Shown: positions 1 through 13,014, numbered from the stretch's first letter. The stretch: DNA of 64,000 bases from Liolophura sinensis (GCF_032854445.1 NC_088305.1:22670955-22734954); one strand, 5' to 3'. Notes: generated by a model from the sequence alone, not told the origin. A program made the numbers and translations.

Positions 1-299
1 GTTAGGGAAGACCAATATCAAATCTCTCGAGGTTATCTTCGTATGAAATAATAATGAACACTGAAAAAATCTCAAACATATCGATTTTCTTTTGCCATTT
101 GCACGGCTAGAGGCCGTATACCCATCAACGTCTAAAAAGAACATTAAAAACGTTTATTTTTTCTCATGCAGTGCCTATGCAAGGCCGACTTTAATGGCAT
201 ACAAGATAAATAAACATTTATAAAATAACAATTCCTTCCTTTGATTAAGCTAACCTTATGAAGCTTTTCTTTCGGTCGTGTTTTTCACAATTTTCCATA
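1..299. other. Unannotated AT-rich sequence
   Basis: I see no gene, repeat copy or RNA here. The segment runs up to the tRNA-like head of the first SINE and has no open frame of note. Confidence 0.5.
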
Positions 300-556
300 G
301 GGGGTTAGTACGCCAGTGCAGCGCGATGATCCAGGAGCCTCACACCAATGGGGTTGCTGTGAGTTCAAGTTTAGCTCATGACGGCTTCCTCTCCGGCCGG
401 GTGTGGGAACATATGACAACAACCTGCGGATGGTCGTGGTTCCCCCCGGGGTTTGCCCGGTTTCCTTCCACCATAATGCTGGCCGCCTTCATGTGCATGG
501 TATTAGTGAAATATTCTTGAGTACGGCGTAAGACACCAATCAAATTAATAAATTAA
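300..556 (+). repeat. SINE-A copy, nearly full length
   Basis: This is a tRNA-derived SINE of the family called SINE-A here. The degraded tRNA-like head (GGGGTTAGTACGCCA) is followed by the body motif TGTGAGTTCAAG, a GCTTCCTCTCCGGCC block, a GGATGGTCGTGG block and the conserved tail TTGAGTACGGCGTAAGACAC, ending in AAATTAATAAATTA. The open frame across it is incidental. Confidence 0.85.
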
Positions 557-1165
557 CTAGTTAAATAAGAAAGATATGTGCAAGGTATGTGAAACATTAG
601 GTCAGGTTACCGATTTTCCCATTTGAGTGTTGAATGTGCTGTAGATAAAATATTAAATTTATCACCTGCTTCCAACGGTTCTTTTTTGACGACCTAATTC
701 CGTTCTGTGAATTTTAAGATCATTTGAACTAGAGATTCAGTTCAACGGATTTTATTCTTTCCTTGTTTTAATGAGAACGATCTACTTTAGGGAAGGTCAG
801 AGGGTAATAAGAGCTTGAAGGCAACTATAGTTTAATAGATAAGCTCTCACATTCTCTGATAATTGCTTTGTATTAATCCGAGAAGATTAACTATCTGTGC
901 ACTTCGGTATTTGTCATTTTATGTGTTGTGTTAATAAACTCAATTTAATCTCATACATTTAGGCCTATAGACTTACACTTACAGTTGGAGGAGGATCGCT
1001 ATAGCGATGCCTCACTGGAATGCCATGCTCCAGACACTTAATATGACACCTAACTCAGTCACAGTGTACAGGAATTACGTTACACCTGCTTCCTTTTTCT
1101 GTTTTCTGGACCTCACGCAAATCAGTATCAAGTATTATTGATTCGCCAACATAATTATCTATACT
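557..1165. other. Unannotated sequence
   Basis: No coding signal or repeat is recognised between the SINE and the tandem array. A (G)GAGGAGGATCGCTATAGCGATG stretch near 990 contains the small palindrome ATCGCTATAGCGAT. Confidence 0.4.
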
Positions 1166-1432
1166 TAAGCACCATGGACAACATACGTGTAAGATAACCG
1201 TATACAGCACCCTGATTTAAAATGTGACATTGACAACATACGTGTAAGATAAACGTATACAGCACCCTGATTTAAAAAGTGACATTGACAACATACGTGT
1301 AAGATAAACGTATACAGCACCATGGACAACATAAGTGTAAGATAAACGTATACAACACCATGGACAACATAAGTGCAAGATAAACATATACAGCACCATG
1401 GACAACATAAGTGTGAGATAAACGTATGCATT
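1166..1432. repeat. Tandem repeat, 38-bp core with a 61-bp long form
   Basis: Six copies of a unit containing GACAACATACGTGTAAGATA. Some units carry an extra segment with CCCTGATTTAAAA and GTGACATT before the next GACAACAT; others join through ACCATGGACAACATAAGTG. Long and short forms are interleaved (long ones on the left, short ones on the right), so two amplification phases are likely. The Cys/Leu/Tyr-rich minus-strand open frames are by-products of the array. Confidence 0.9.
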
Positions 1433-3221
1433 GGCTTAAAAAGAATTTAAGCCAGTGAAATCTCGACTTAAGTGTCCACTAAAGTTTTTTATCAGGCCAA
1501 AATCATCGGTCACATCAGTAATTCATTTGTAGCATCTTTTTATAGAAACATTTTTTCTAGGTAATTAAATATGGATGTATTTGCTCAGAAGCTTTGCTCA
1601 GAGTAAAGATCCACCTAAATTTCTTGAATTTATGTGAACTTGAACTTATTACCGGCCTGTTTGAAAAAAAAAAGGTCAACGAATATATACACCAATCAAA
1701 ATGTTTCCTATACAGACGCTATTTTGACCTTTGCAGTCAGCAGTCCTCTTTCATACTGCTATAAGCTTGACGTCATTGCAGAATAAAATTGATGCCTTTT
1801 TGCCCTCTAGACACGGAAGATCGCGGGCTATCGTTTGGTCCATACAGCTTTTATGTAGGTTTATCTCTTTTCCAAGAAGACTTTGAAAAAGCAGTCCTTC
1901 CAAAGAGATGAGAGAAAATGTCACAATTGTTGCAGCAACTATCTCATTCCCCAGCTGTGGCCAACGTAATCCCTTTGAAGTGGTCACGTGAGAGATAAAA
2001 CCAGATGCCTGTTATTCAGGTAAAAGACAAATTCCGTCATTGACCACCTACCAAGTGCAATCGCGCGGGACAATTTCCAAGAAATGGATTGCTTCATTTG
2101 TTAGGTAAACCAGGATACTCGGTAATGGTGTCCTTTTATGAACCATTAAATGTCCTTTTTTTTCACAATCTCTGTGGTGACTTCTCTCATTGACAGATTC
2201 GTTACACGGCTGCGTGAACATATCCCTTCATTGGTTCACTGTATTAGTGAGTGTTCGGGTGACAGATTTAGAAAATGCCACTCGTAAGCCCTGTTTCACT
2301 AATACTCTCAGCTGGTACGTCCTAGATTTTCTGCGTATAGTGAAAATAAACGAATAGACGAAATGCCTTTTGGAGCTCCGGAGAAAACTAAACTAAACTG
2401 TATGAATGTCTATATGTATGTATATCTGAATTTATGTTTAGGATTTTACACCGTATTGAACTGAACACTTTTTCAGTCATATGACTCACATCGGGTCAAC
2501 CAATCACGCTTCCTTACTCTAACCCCCCAGTGATGAGTGCCATATGAGGCAGCAACAAGTACTATTTGCAAAGTCTTTCTTATGAACCGACCAGGTTTGA
2601 TCCTGAGTTTTTAATTTTTGTCATATAAAGGACTAGTTTTCATGTTTTTTTTGTATTGACCCTCACATTAGTATTTGCTTTTTGTATATGGTTTCTCCTG
2701 AAGAATTCCATTTTGATAAAACCAAGACATGATGATGATGAACCTCCATTGCATCGTTCTTGAATTCCTTACTTTTATTCAACGTATTTTAATTAACGAA
2801 AGTTATTCATCCATTCTTTCATTTCTGAGTGATATTGAACTCTTGAACTCAGTGAGAAAGACATAAACATGAACGCAAAAGCCACACAAACGATAACAAA
2901 ACAAGCCAGTTGACCTGAGTTTTAAAAAACCGTCTATCCCTTTGTACGACATGAGAGATAGTTTCAATTTTGACATGGTAAATTGTCCTCGACTTTAGCA
3001 TTTGTTAGATCCTATGTGTTATGTGACAATTTTAATCAACGTCACAAGTTATTACAAAAACTTATGTGTCAAGGTTACTCCATCAAACGTGTTCACTTCA
3101 ATTTGCTCACAATGAGTATAATTACTTTGCAGTTATCTGATACTCTGCTTCATGATCATGTGTAATTACGCTTAACTCGGGTTTAGGGGTGGTATATTCA
3201 TGATGTTGAATTAGATAGCCA
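1433..3221. other. Unannotated AT-rich sequence
   Basis: About 1.8 kb without a recognisable gene or repeat. Open frames are all under 80 codons with no familiar motif. A run of A near 1660 and ATGATGATGATGA near 2730 are simple-sequence patches. Confidence 0.4.
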
Positions 3222-3800
3222 CTTTGGAGATGTGAACAGTTGCAATCAAAGGGCAATTGAAATACTTATTTTATTATCGACAATTTATATTCTAGCAAAT
3301 ATTCATTTCACTCCATCGCCTAGAACATACCTTGCGTCTCAAGAGGCCATTTTTCACATGTTACCTGTGATCTTTTGCCTGCTATCACACTGTCGTCGCT
3401 GCTCTAGCCTTACTCTCTATGCTGTACGTCTTAATTATATTGTACCCTTGCATAAACCGAGATTCTGCTGGTGGACTAAGCATCCCCGATGGCTGCTCCC
3501 GTTGCATTGTTTTAATGTGATTGCATGTTAAATTTGATGACAACACAGCATTTGAGTAATTCTAGACCAGTGACGTCTAATAAATTGCAATTAACATCAC
3601 TGCATATTTTTTTGCCTAATTCTTACTCGTTATGCTGTACGTCTTGATTATTATATCATATTTCCAACATCACTGAAAACTGTTGACTGCCTCTCTTTGC
3701 TTCATTCCGTCCTGTTTCGGAACTTTATATACTTTGATGGTTGTCTGGTGGTTTGTGTTAAGGGTCTTTTTGGGGAACTGGTTTTTGCGATTCTTGATTG
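3222..3800 (+). repeat. Dispersed repeat family D1, copy 1
   Basis: The stretch shares ordered blocks with 32580-32800, 39405-39640 (opposite strand) and, in part, 29448-29510. Shared blocks are GAACAGTTGCAATCAAAGGG, GCCTAGAACATACCTTGCGT, CATCACTGAAAACTG, TATATACTTT and a TTTTTGGGG segment. About 300 bp between the GAACATACC block and the CATCACTG block is extra relative to the other copies, so this copy seems to carry an insertion. I do not recognise the family. The 99-codon frame inside is not supported as a gene. Confidence 0.6.
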
Positions 3801-3924
3801 TTTGTACTTTTTAGCCTTCCTTAAAAGAAAATAAAACTGTTGTGCCAAATATTCTTCTTTCTACAATGATCCCAATATCTTTGAAGAAGTCACACAGTTG
3901 AAAAGAAAGATAATATAGAAAATC

Positions 3925-3965
3925 ATGCTGTGGGATGCTATTCCTGATATTTTATCCCACAGCAT
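3925..3965. other. Perfect 12-bp hairpin
   Basis: ATGCTGTGGGAT at 3925-3936 is the exact reverse complement of ATCCCACAGCAT at 3954-3965, with a 17-nt loop. It could be a cruciform, a transposon-end remnant or a small RNA precursor. The arms are too short for a typical animal pre-miRNA, so no function is assigned. Confidence 0.6.
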
Positions 3966-4267
3966 ACAGCACATGTTTTATTGTACCGAGAAAACGGTCA
4001 ACCTACCGAGTTGATACGTGTCCCATAAATGCTGACTCTGAACCTCAATCATAAAGCAAGGCAAGATTCTTTTTTGTTACGTCAGAGAGGACACAAATGC
4101 AGTAGAATTAACCCTGGTTACAGTTGGATATTAGCTTAAGATCGTTGGACATCACTTCGTAAACAAGGAAACAGATATTGCGTTGCACGAGTACGTTATT
4201 ATTGTAACTCATGTTTTGTGGAATGTAACGTAACCATGTATTCTTGCTCAGTAAGTAGTGTATGTTT

Positions 4268-4412
4268 GCTTATTGGTTGTTTGAGAAGCTGACCTGGCAA
4301 AGGTCGGGGGTTTACACCAGATACTCTGATTTCCTCCACCAATAAACAATACCGTCGTCACCTAAGTTCAAAATTCTCCAGCACAGCGTTAATCACAAAT
4401 CAATCAATATCA
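4268..4412 (+). repeat. Third SINE-like repeat with the shared tail domain
   Basis: After a body with GAAGCTGACCTGG and TTTCCTCCACC comes the block CCGTCGTCACCTAAGTTC, then AAAATTCTCCAGCACAGCGT and a tail AATCAATCAAT. The order and spacing match the 3' domain of SINE-A and SINE-B, but body and tail repeat differ. The copy is diverged and the 5' end is not clear. Confidence 0.55.
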
Positions 4413-4829
4413 GTAAATGATCGACTAACTCACTATGGACACCTGATTCGCTACGTAACCAGTAAACTCTTCGTAACTTACTTTCATCGATATTAACTTC
4501 GCAACCTGAACGCCGGATATTTATCCGCTATAAAGGAGAATATCATGTAATGTCGACGTACATGTCAATCAAACCGCTGTTTCGTCTGTAAAAATCGCCA
4601 GGAGAATACGTAATCCTGTTCAGAATAAGAGATCTTTTCGTGGAATATTCGAACTATTTCTACAGAGAAAAAACAATAAATTGAAAATCATGTCAATGCA
4701 TTTGGCAATGTATCAAAGTTCGGCCGATGACAAATTACGGCGTTGTCAGATGGGAAAATCGGGGAACTACTTATCAACACGGAAGTCTCTGTCCATGATG
4801 TAACCGGGTTCCTGATTGTTAATGTCACG

Positions 4830-5090
4830 TCCCAGTTTGTGAAATGTTAACGTTACAATATCTATAAGAATAGTCAATGACTCGTATTCTTTCCTATTTA
4901 CATCGTTACCGATCGGTTCGTGTAGCGCTCGTGTAGCGCTGACTTCCCCGGTTCGCCATTATGAAGTAGCCAGTAAGGCTAGTAAGGCTGAGGAGGCGGG
5001 TGACGTAATCTCCTGTATGTAAGGCAGAAAAGCTATCACACAGATCAGCACACCCTTCGCTTCAAATTTCCAGTATTGCACAGAGATTAT
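4830..5090 (+). repeat. Dispersed repeat family D2, copy 1
   Basis: Shares ATGACTCGTATTC, CGATCGGTTCGTGTA, CGCCATTATGAAGTA, a GCTGAGGAGGCGG segment and ATCTCCTGTATG with copies at 9236-9500 and 13290-13500. There is a local duplication (GTAGCGCTC, GTAAGGCTA). Homology reaches back to about 4840. I do not know the family. Confidence 0.55.
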
Positions 5091-6363
5091 TTTTTACTGT
5101 TGGATTAATATATTGCCTAATTGTCACGATTTATATTATTATACAGAAGACAGCATTATGGAGAGTAAAAACAGATCAGCAACGATAGTGTGTATGTGAA
5201 TGATCCTTCATAGCCAATGGAATCCAGTCTCTTCTAAATCGCTTGGAATTGCTCATATTGCTCTGTTGTCATCACACGTTTTATCCTGGTTTATTCAGGA
5301 ATAAATACAATATAAAGGATTTACAGAACAAAGCTCTACAACAACTTTGTGACAGTAGTGAACGATCCCACTTAACGGGTGAAACAAGGCATCTTTTGAA
5401 TTTACTTCAGGTATGGTTTTATTCCAGTTAATTGGTTGTCTCAAATGTGAGGATGGAGATCGAGCCTTCTTGTACATGCACCATTTGACTTTTTACGTGT
5501 TCAGTAAGTGCTTACAGCTACACAGGAACTCTTTTCACCGTGGTAAGAACTGTTTTCACCCAGGAGACAAATCCAAGCTTGTTTGTTTTCTTTTTAGGAA
5601 GCAAAAACCTTCAGTGTGCAAATATGTTTGACATTATATCAGAATGAATTGGAATTGACTGAAATGTTTGCTTTTTTTCGCAACCTTCTCATACAAGACA
5701 AACGTTTTATTCATCAGTGCATACCACTGTTGATTTAAGTGCCGTAATCAATACAAAAAATGTGGATTCTTACAAGGACAGTATCTTTTTTTAACAGCTC
5801 ATGAATTCGTTCGCTTGCACCAGCACCAGTGTCACCGATGCACCGTGATATTGGCACAATGCCAAACACTGTTTACTGGATATCTGGTGATTGGTGGGTT
5901 TTCTCCGCCTTTCTCAGCGCACTAGGTTATTTTAAGTCGTTAAATGACCGGAGGCTTAGAAAGGAATTTAGCGACAGAATGTCTCATCGAAGAGCAATTA
6001 ACCTTTCATTATATTGCTCTTGTCTTTTTACATCCACATCCGCCATGAATTTTACAGATTTCAGGGGTGTTGTTAGCCTGCAGATATTGCAGAACACGTT
6101 GGACTTAGCATTGATCAGTGCAGCGTTGCTTACACAAGGCATTGTTCAGTGGCACTTTGAAGCCAACAGTCGCGTCTTTTTAAACCGCTATGATGCAACC
6201 TTTCTACGAAAATCGTTAGCAGTCGATAGCTGTGAGAACATCTAGTCCACGTGCACCCAGCTCTAATGACAGCTCTATGTACTGTGGATACTTCACTCGA
6301 ATCAGCAGCTGAATGCGGGTAGGAAACTGCAAATATTGTATTCCCACTGTAAGTTTGACGTAA
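5091..6363. other. Unresolved sequence with a 138-codon frame
   Basis: A plus-strand frame at 5829-6245 encodes 138 residues starting MSPMHRDIGTMP. I see no domain, signal peptide or splice context, and codon use looks like background. A single-exon gene is unlikely but not excluded. The rest shows no repeat or RNA. Confidence 0.2.
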
Positions 6364-6435
6364 GTGGTACAGACATTTAGCGTGGTACAGCCATTTAGCG
6401 TGGTACAGCCATTTAGCGTGGTACAGCCATTTAGC
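6364..6435. repeat. Tandem 18-bp repeat, four copies
   Basis: Four exact-length copies of GTGGTACAGCCATTTAGC; only the first has a change (GACA for GCCA). Because 18 is divisible by three, the array makes a short repeated peptide in two minus-strand frames. Near-identity implies recent expansion. Confidence 0.95.
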
Positions 6436-9175
6436 GTTTCCATCACCATATGACTGCACCTGGACGTGCAACGAATGAACCAGAGGTCGTGCCACCGTAT
6501 GCGTCTTTTAAAGTTTGCTGCCCTTAAAACAGACATTAAAGTAACTTGTTCAAGTTTCCAGAGGAAGTGATTGTATATAAAATATGATTGGTTGAAGTTT
6601 GATTCTACTGTAGGTTATGAAGCAGCACAAAGCAGAAGTGCAGTTGAAGCCCAGTGCAGTCTGATTTTTGACTTGTCACTAGTGACAGTACAACATTCAG
6701 TCTTCTCGCCATTCTCAGGTTTGCATCAGCAAGTTCAGTGCTTTGTACAACCCCACATCATAAAATACAGACGGTCCTCAAATGCGATGTCATTATAAGT
6801 TGACTTTTCAACCAGATCAGTCGTAAACCTCTTCACAATGTCATTTCCAGAGATTATATCTCAAGAAACTCAGTCCGTTTGTAGCAAGTTTTATCGCTGA
6901 GGGTCCAGGGCAGAATAACATGTCCAGAAGGAGGCCATGACCCAAGTATTCAATGCTAAAGTAAACATAAAAGATACCGCCTTGGAAATTTGAAAAGGAA
7001 GACACTATGTAGGCTACACGCAATTTCTTGACTTTTTTCTCCTGATTCTACGTGAATCACATGACTGGCCTGAATATACTGAAGCTGATTTTAGGAAAGT
7101 CAGTAGTAATTTTTTTAATTGGTGAGAAGTAATTAGCCTTGCACTGTCGCTTTTTGCGTTGAGTAGTTTACTACGCGTCGTACATATACATGAGCGTCAA
7201 TGGCCGTGTAATACGTTAATTAGAACATAGGTCGCACTTTGTTGGCCTTGGTATTAAAAGTGTAGGCAGTAGTTTTTTTAAACTAGTCAATTTTGGCAAT
7301 GTCGGTGTAGAATGACCTGACTGATGTAGGGTCAAATGATTACGCAAAAAAGGAACACATTTACGTAGTCTTATAACTCCCTATGGGATAATTCTAGAAA
7401 ATAGTTCGGGTTTCGATTGGTTTTTCCATGACGCATTTACTGTCTATTGCCGTCACTCAATAGACTGATACACGATTAGAAATACATTCAGCTTACCTTT
7501 CTTATGCACGGGTCCACTTGTACAGTATATCATTCTTTATCTTTTATGCTGGTAATGGTTTATGCCCTTCATATAAGCTTTGCGGGATAGGTTGCTCTAA
7601 TTTATTCATACGATTTACCTGTCTGTTCAAAAATTACCTTATTAACGATAGCTCGAGGTAATTAGCCTTCTTGAGCTTAGATCAAGTATGGTTATGATTT
7701 AGGCCATTTGGGCAAGTCGAGTTGAATATGGATAATATCTTACGAGGCTATCTTTACATGATTCCTTCGTATTTCCCTACTTTCTTAATCCTCCTTAAGA
7801 CATCTGGACACAGAAAACATATGCGACCTACTAATTTGAAATGACAAATCAGTTTACCTTCTTTCCCCAAGTACATATTTTGAACAAAAAAAATAAAAAT
7901 TTGACCAAAAAAAAAAGGCACCGATAAATGCCACTTGCAATTATGCAATTCGTTATGGATGCCTTTGAGCTTTCTTGAGGGTAACTCGAGTTCACTGTAA
8001 ACACATATTACACGTTTTGACCAATGAAGTGTCAGAAGGAAGGGTCCACTGTGGCCAATCAGAGTGTTTGTTTTACGTGTGCTGCAGATTTGAGGTCACA
8101 TTACACACTATGAATTTCCAGGAACAGCATGTGACTGACGATAGGTGCAGACAGATTAGATTGCGCGACCTGCATGTGTTTATGTTAAGTTCATATGTTT
8201 CTGGGTTAAACTACCTGCAATGTCTGATGCAGCCAGCATACCCGTCTTACTGCAGCGGTACAGCGTTAACCCCCTAGCACTCACTGGCTCACTGCTACTG
8301 CAGCGCAGCGAAAGAGAACCACCAGTAATGTGAAGGTGTCAATTCCTAGAAACAGGTCAGTGGGGACATAGATCGAGATAAAACAAGACAGCTGTTGTTC
8401 TGATAAAAGAGAAATTGCCTAACGGGCTGAATATTTTCTTAGTTCATTTACCCAACTTACAAGAAAGAGTTGAGTATTATTTATAGGTTTTGTGCACAAG
8501 TTTAGGTGTTGATACCTTCGGGATAGGTTTTGTGGAATTTCGGTTTTTGTTGTTTACTGACAGGCAGATTGATTGTGTACGTGCCGAAGGGAGTAAAAAC
8601 CGCATGTGTCTATGTAGTCCAAAAACCAGTATGCACTTCAGATCCGACAAGCACTGAGGTTATTTAATTATTTATTTGATTGTTATTTGATGTCATACGC
8701 AAGAATTGTTCACCTGTGGGATGGTGGTCAGTATAACGGGTGCACGACAGCGGCCTTTACGTGGAAAACCCATGGCAATTTATTGACAGAACGGCGTTGT
8801 TGTTGAAAATGGTGTTATCCTTGGTCTGAATCCGGGGATGTCTTTTTAAATGTTCAGGCGCCCCAACTTGTGGTCACTTATGGTCATTATACATCGGTCA
8901 CCTCTCTTGATAATTACTATATCATCTGTAAAACGAATGATGTGAAATATGTGATATATTTCGGAACAGGCCAGGTTATTGCAAAAACTAACTGTTCTTC
9001 TTCTGAACGAGTATAGGTGTGGACGTGGTATTTCAGTATAATGGCACTAGAACACATTTCGGAAAAAAAACGTTTTTTTTTATTTTACAAATGGTCAAAG
9101 TTCTACCAAAGGCATACGTTCTATTCGGTGTCATTTTAAAATATTGCGGAAACACATCTTAAATGTGGAAGTAGT
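6436..9175. other. Unannotated sequence
   Basis: About 2.7 kb without a recognised element. It includes A-rich tracts near 7885-7917 and a perfect 18-bp palindrome at 9063-9080 (eight A, CG, eight T). Open frames up to 100 codons have no recognisable motif. Confidence 0.4.
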
Positions 9176-9235
9176 GGCTCAATTTGTAGCCAGACTCCTG
9201 ATTGCGGCTCAATTTGTAACCAGATTCCTGACTGC
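9176..9235. repeat. Two-copy 30-bp direct repeat
   Basis: GGCTCAATTTGTAGCCAGAC at the start of unit one is repeated 30 bp later as GGCTCAATTTGTAACCAGAT. The two 30-bp units differ at only a few positions. Confidence 0.9.
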
Positions 9236-9760
9236 GAATGTCAGTCTAGTTTATAATAGATTGATAACGCAATATCCAGAGGGTTAATGACTCGTATTCC
9301 ATCCTATTGACAACGTTGCCGATCGATTCGTGTAATCACTTACTTCCCCTGTCACCATTATGAAGTACCCTTTCAGACTAACACAACTTAGCGAGGGGAC
9401 AATAGCATCTCCTGTATGGCGGAAATACGTAGATCACCACGTTTGTCGCTTCAGTGAAAGCCCACGGGATGTGTTCAGGGAACAGCAGAGTGATAGCAAA
9501 CTTTATCCGCGTGAACGTAACCAGAAACTAACATGTCTACCACACAAATTTAATATAAAGAACTACGGTATAGACAGTAAAACCACAGCAACAAACTGGA
9601 AAATAACCTGTAAAATACGTGTCAGTTTACATCGGCTGGGGTTTTATTCTAACTGTTCATGTAAACTAGGTAAGGTGAATTCAGTAAAAAATATGCAGCG
9701 ATCTCAATTACAATGTAACGGGCCTCACTGATTTAGAATTTTTTTTACACTGCTATATTA
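9236..9760 (+). repeat. Dispersed repeat family D2, copy 2
   Basis: The left half (to about 9500) matches 4840-5085 and 13290-13500: CGATCGATTCGTGTAAT, CACCATTATGAAGTACCC, GATCACCACGTTTGTCGC and GAAAGCCCACGGGA. The right half (about 9620-9760) matches 13015-13165 and, weakly, 16845-16905 through GGGTTTTATTCTAACTGTTC. The 123-codon frame crossing it is a frame within the repeat. Boundaries are uncertain. Confidence 0.6.
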
Positions 9761-11029
9761 TCATCACATTTCATATATACAGACATTAAAACAACGCAAA
9801 AGAACCAGGAATATCTTCGGAATAGTTTGCAATGTGTTTCATTAGTTTTTACGCTAGATTCGACACGTGTTGATTAATAACTGGTGGACGACTATATAGA
9901 AAATATATGATGTACGTTCACATTTTTTTCTTGCAGCAGAACTTTGCAGTATTTACTCGGCACATTACCTTATTGATGTTAGTTGTGAAAATGTTTACCG
10001 AAGCCTTAAAACTGTTGTGTTTATACGAATGGGAATTTAATAAGACTGACACGGGAAACCAACGGGCATGCCAAACTTTATATTATCAGAAATGAATGTA
10101 TAGAATAAATATCTGCGTGGTTCAGTTACTTAACAGGTATTATGAGATTAGTTCCCACGCCAAAGAACATACATATAAATATGCACTAAATAAAGAAATG
10201 TATGCTCAAAATACAAAAGGCAGTCCGTTGTCAAACTCGTTATTGTTCTTAAGAAGATATGCACATCTATAAAAATCGCACTTCTACATGTGCATACGTG
10301 CACCAACAATTTCAAAAGACGCTGATGTATTTCCCTTAGTCGATATACGATATCAGACGAATCACTAGAACTGTCCTGTTCAAGTTAAGTAGTACGAGGG
10401 CGGTAGGGGTTGTGTAGAGGCACAGGTACTGTCTGCATCTGGATCCACATCCCTTGGAAACGTCCAGTGTAGCATCAGCCATGTCAGCCACCTTCCGGGG
10501 AAGTGAGAGAGCAATTACATCGGTATAAAATTATGGAAATCTGATATACATGCATACATGATCACTGTATTATTTTATTCCACAAAAAATTCTAACATAC
10601 TGAGTGCATATCTGTGGTGATTTGTAGGTCAGGAAAAAAGACCCAGTTATTCGGAAAATGTGCGTTTGGAGCTGTGGATTTACTGAACAGCGGAAGACTG
10701 TCCCGTCACTCTCCCATACCTCGTGTAAGTACGTGTAGATTTCTTCCTCAACACAATAAAGTTATTATTATAATGATGTTAGTATTTATTTCTCAAAAAT
10801 AATAAATGGCTTTGACTAATATAACAATTGTTTTTTTGACTATGTTTTTTTAACGCGCATTTTTCCTCTGCTGAGGCTTTACCTTTCCTCACACCTTTGT
10901 TTTAAGCCGCGTCAAAAGAATTGTCATTCTTCGGAGCTAAGGGAAACCTTATCCGTGTGAAGTGGTCACTGGTTCACAATACGGGGGTAAGCTGAGGTAG
11001 CGATCATTCAGCTCAGATACATGAAAAAG
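9761..11029. other. Unannotated AT-rich sequence
   Basis: No coding exon or recognised repeat. Short open frames end at ordinary stops, and nothing matches the repeat families defined elsewhere in the window. Confidence 0.4.
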
Positions 11030-11185
11030 CGTCAATGAAAAGAAGATGGCGTGTGGTATGTGCTGCGAAACAATGACTACTACCTGAGAAGATATCTCAA
11101 GACTGATCCATTACGTCACAAAATTCCGCAGCCCAGGCAGGTCAGTTTCGGCTCCGTTTACAACGGTACAGTGGTTAGTTCTTTC
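11030..11185 (+). repeat. Diverged duplicate D3, copy 1
   Basis: Blocks GCGTCAATGAAAAG, GAAACAATGACTACTACCT, GAAGATATCTCAAGACT and CCATTACGTCACA recur in the same order at 11697-11835. The pair is an old duplication or two copies of an unnamed repeat. Confidence 0.55.
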
Positions 11186-11696
11186 ACTCTGTCGTGCTTC
11201 CCGTCTGGTTCAAAGTAACAGAGATGACGTAATTCTGATTATTAGCCTCGGAGCGATATTCTGGAGTATTAAAGCATTTGTTCAATAACTGAATGAAACA
11301 ATAAATCAACAAAGGAAGAAATCAACCAAAAAATCAGTCAAAGGCGTCCGTGTAGATGTAAACCGGTTTGTGTTCATATAACCGGCCGTCGCTTGGGATA
11401 TTCTACACAGCCGACGATATACACATGTATACTACACATGCGCACAAGGGAACGCAAACAGATAATCATAGAATCAATGAACCAGCCTCAAAGACAGGTG
11501 TGTTTGCTGCTGTTTCTATACAAAGGTACAGTTTCTGTGACTGTGCTAACCACGACCTACCCGTTCGGGTTAACGACACGGTTAGTCATGGAGTCTTTGA
11601 TTTTTTGTTAAAAACACTTGTTTAGGGCAGCCACACGTGTCATTTAAAACTCCTTGTCACACGAGACAAGGGTAGGAAAGATCCGGACACTAAGAG

Positions 11697-11835
11697 CGTC
11701 AGTGAAAAAGAGGATGACGTCTGATAGATGCCATGAAACAATGGCCACTACCTTGTGAAGACATCGCAAAGACTCATCTATTACATCCCACAAAAGCCCC
11801 TCTCGCTTCCGTTTTCACCGTCAGTTTTCGGCACA
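11697..11835 (+). repeat. Diverged duplicate D3, copy 2
   Basis: Matches 11030-11185 through GCGTCAGTGAAAAAG, GAAACAATGGCCACTACCT, GAAGACATCGCAAAGACT and CTATTACATCCCACA, with small indels. The 86-codon frame just upstream has no recognisable domain. Confidence 0.55.
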
Positions 11836-12597
11836 ATTCTTTGCTTATTACGCGCTCGTGTTTCTCGCATGCCCGCAACTGAAGAGGATGTTTGGAAGAA
11901 ACTGTAATTTGCATAAAACTGTAATTTGCATACATTTATTTTGTACATGCCAGCAGCCTGCTGGGTCCCCAGAGTGATTCTGAGATGGGTAAGTAAAACA
12001 CAGCATCTGGAGAAAACTACGACTGTTCTTGAATATTGAACCTGAATCCCATGAAATTTACTGTATGAATTAAGTTGTAAACTTTCAAGCGCCGTGTGTT
12101 TAATGTTAAACCATACTTTTCAACAACCTTTAAAACTCAAACAACAGACATACGGGTCTAACATTTAACTAATTATCAGCTTTAAAGCGGAAACAGTTTT
12201 GTCACACAACCTTGACGTATAGGTAAGAAAACAACTGTTGGCATTTCAATTTCACATTGCTGCATAAAACATTACACATACAGATATTTATTAACTAATT
12301 ATTAGTTTTATGAAAGATAGGCTTCTCCGTCTGGAAATTTGTAAATATCGGAAAAAATACAACTGTTCACATTTTGATCACAATTTCCGACAAATAAATG
12401 TGTCAGAGGAAAATGAAAACAAAGTGTATGCCAGATACCTGATCATAACGTCAAACTACTTCGGTAGGTACACCTAATGTATATACTGTGGTAGTCAAGA
12501 CATGTCATCAGTTTTCACGATACAATCCATACTGGTGGTTTTTACACACAGCATTTGGCAGTACTCGCTCTATCAGCACAATAAAGTTTACCTTAAT
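11836..12597. other. Unannotated sequence
   Basis: A short direct duplication GAAACTGTAATTTGCATA / AAAACTGTAATTTGCATA lies at 11907-11933. I see nothing else. Confidence 0.4.
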
Positions 12598-12736
12598 GGG
12601 TTCAATGTTTGTAGTGAATGGAATTTTTTAATTGTTTTCGTGAAAATCAAGTACTCAGAATATAACCTGGGTTCAATGGTTGTAGTAAAAGGAATTCTTT
12701 AGCTGTTCTCATGAAGATCAGATACTCAGATATAAC
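12598..12736. repeat. Two-copy tandem duplication, about 70 bp
   Basis: GGGTTCAATGTTTGTAGTGA at 12598 recurs as GGGTTCAATGGTTGTAGTAA at 12669, and similarity continues through the paired ACTCAGA..TATAAC ends. Confidence 0.85.
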
Positions 12737-13014
12737 ATTTTTTCCTTAGATTAGACTTTTCCATTACAAATAATATACTCATAAATTATTTGCTTGAATA
12801 AAGCAAACACAATTCAACCTGTGACTGTAGGCCGTAGCTACATATATCTTGAGGCTGCATAACGTTGTGAAAGTAGTGGGCCGTTATTTAACAACATTCA
12901 CGACTATCACTTTATAACCGCACGTAGTTTTCGAAACATCGATTCTCGGTATAAATACTGCCGCATCAACGGCAAAACCAGGGCAGTTAACGAATAGTCA
13001 CATATATTACCTTT

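Noticed and set aside
1166-1432. Tandem arrays considered as CRISPR
   Set aside because: Units vary in length, have no unique spacers of constant size, and the context is a eukaryotic genome.
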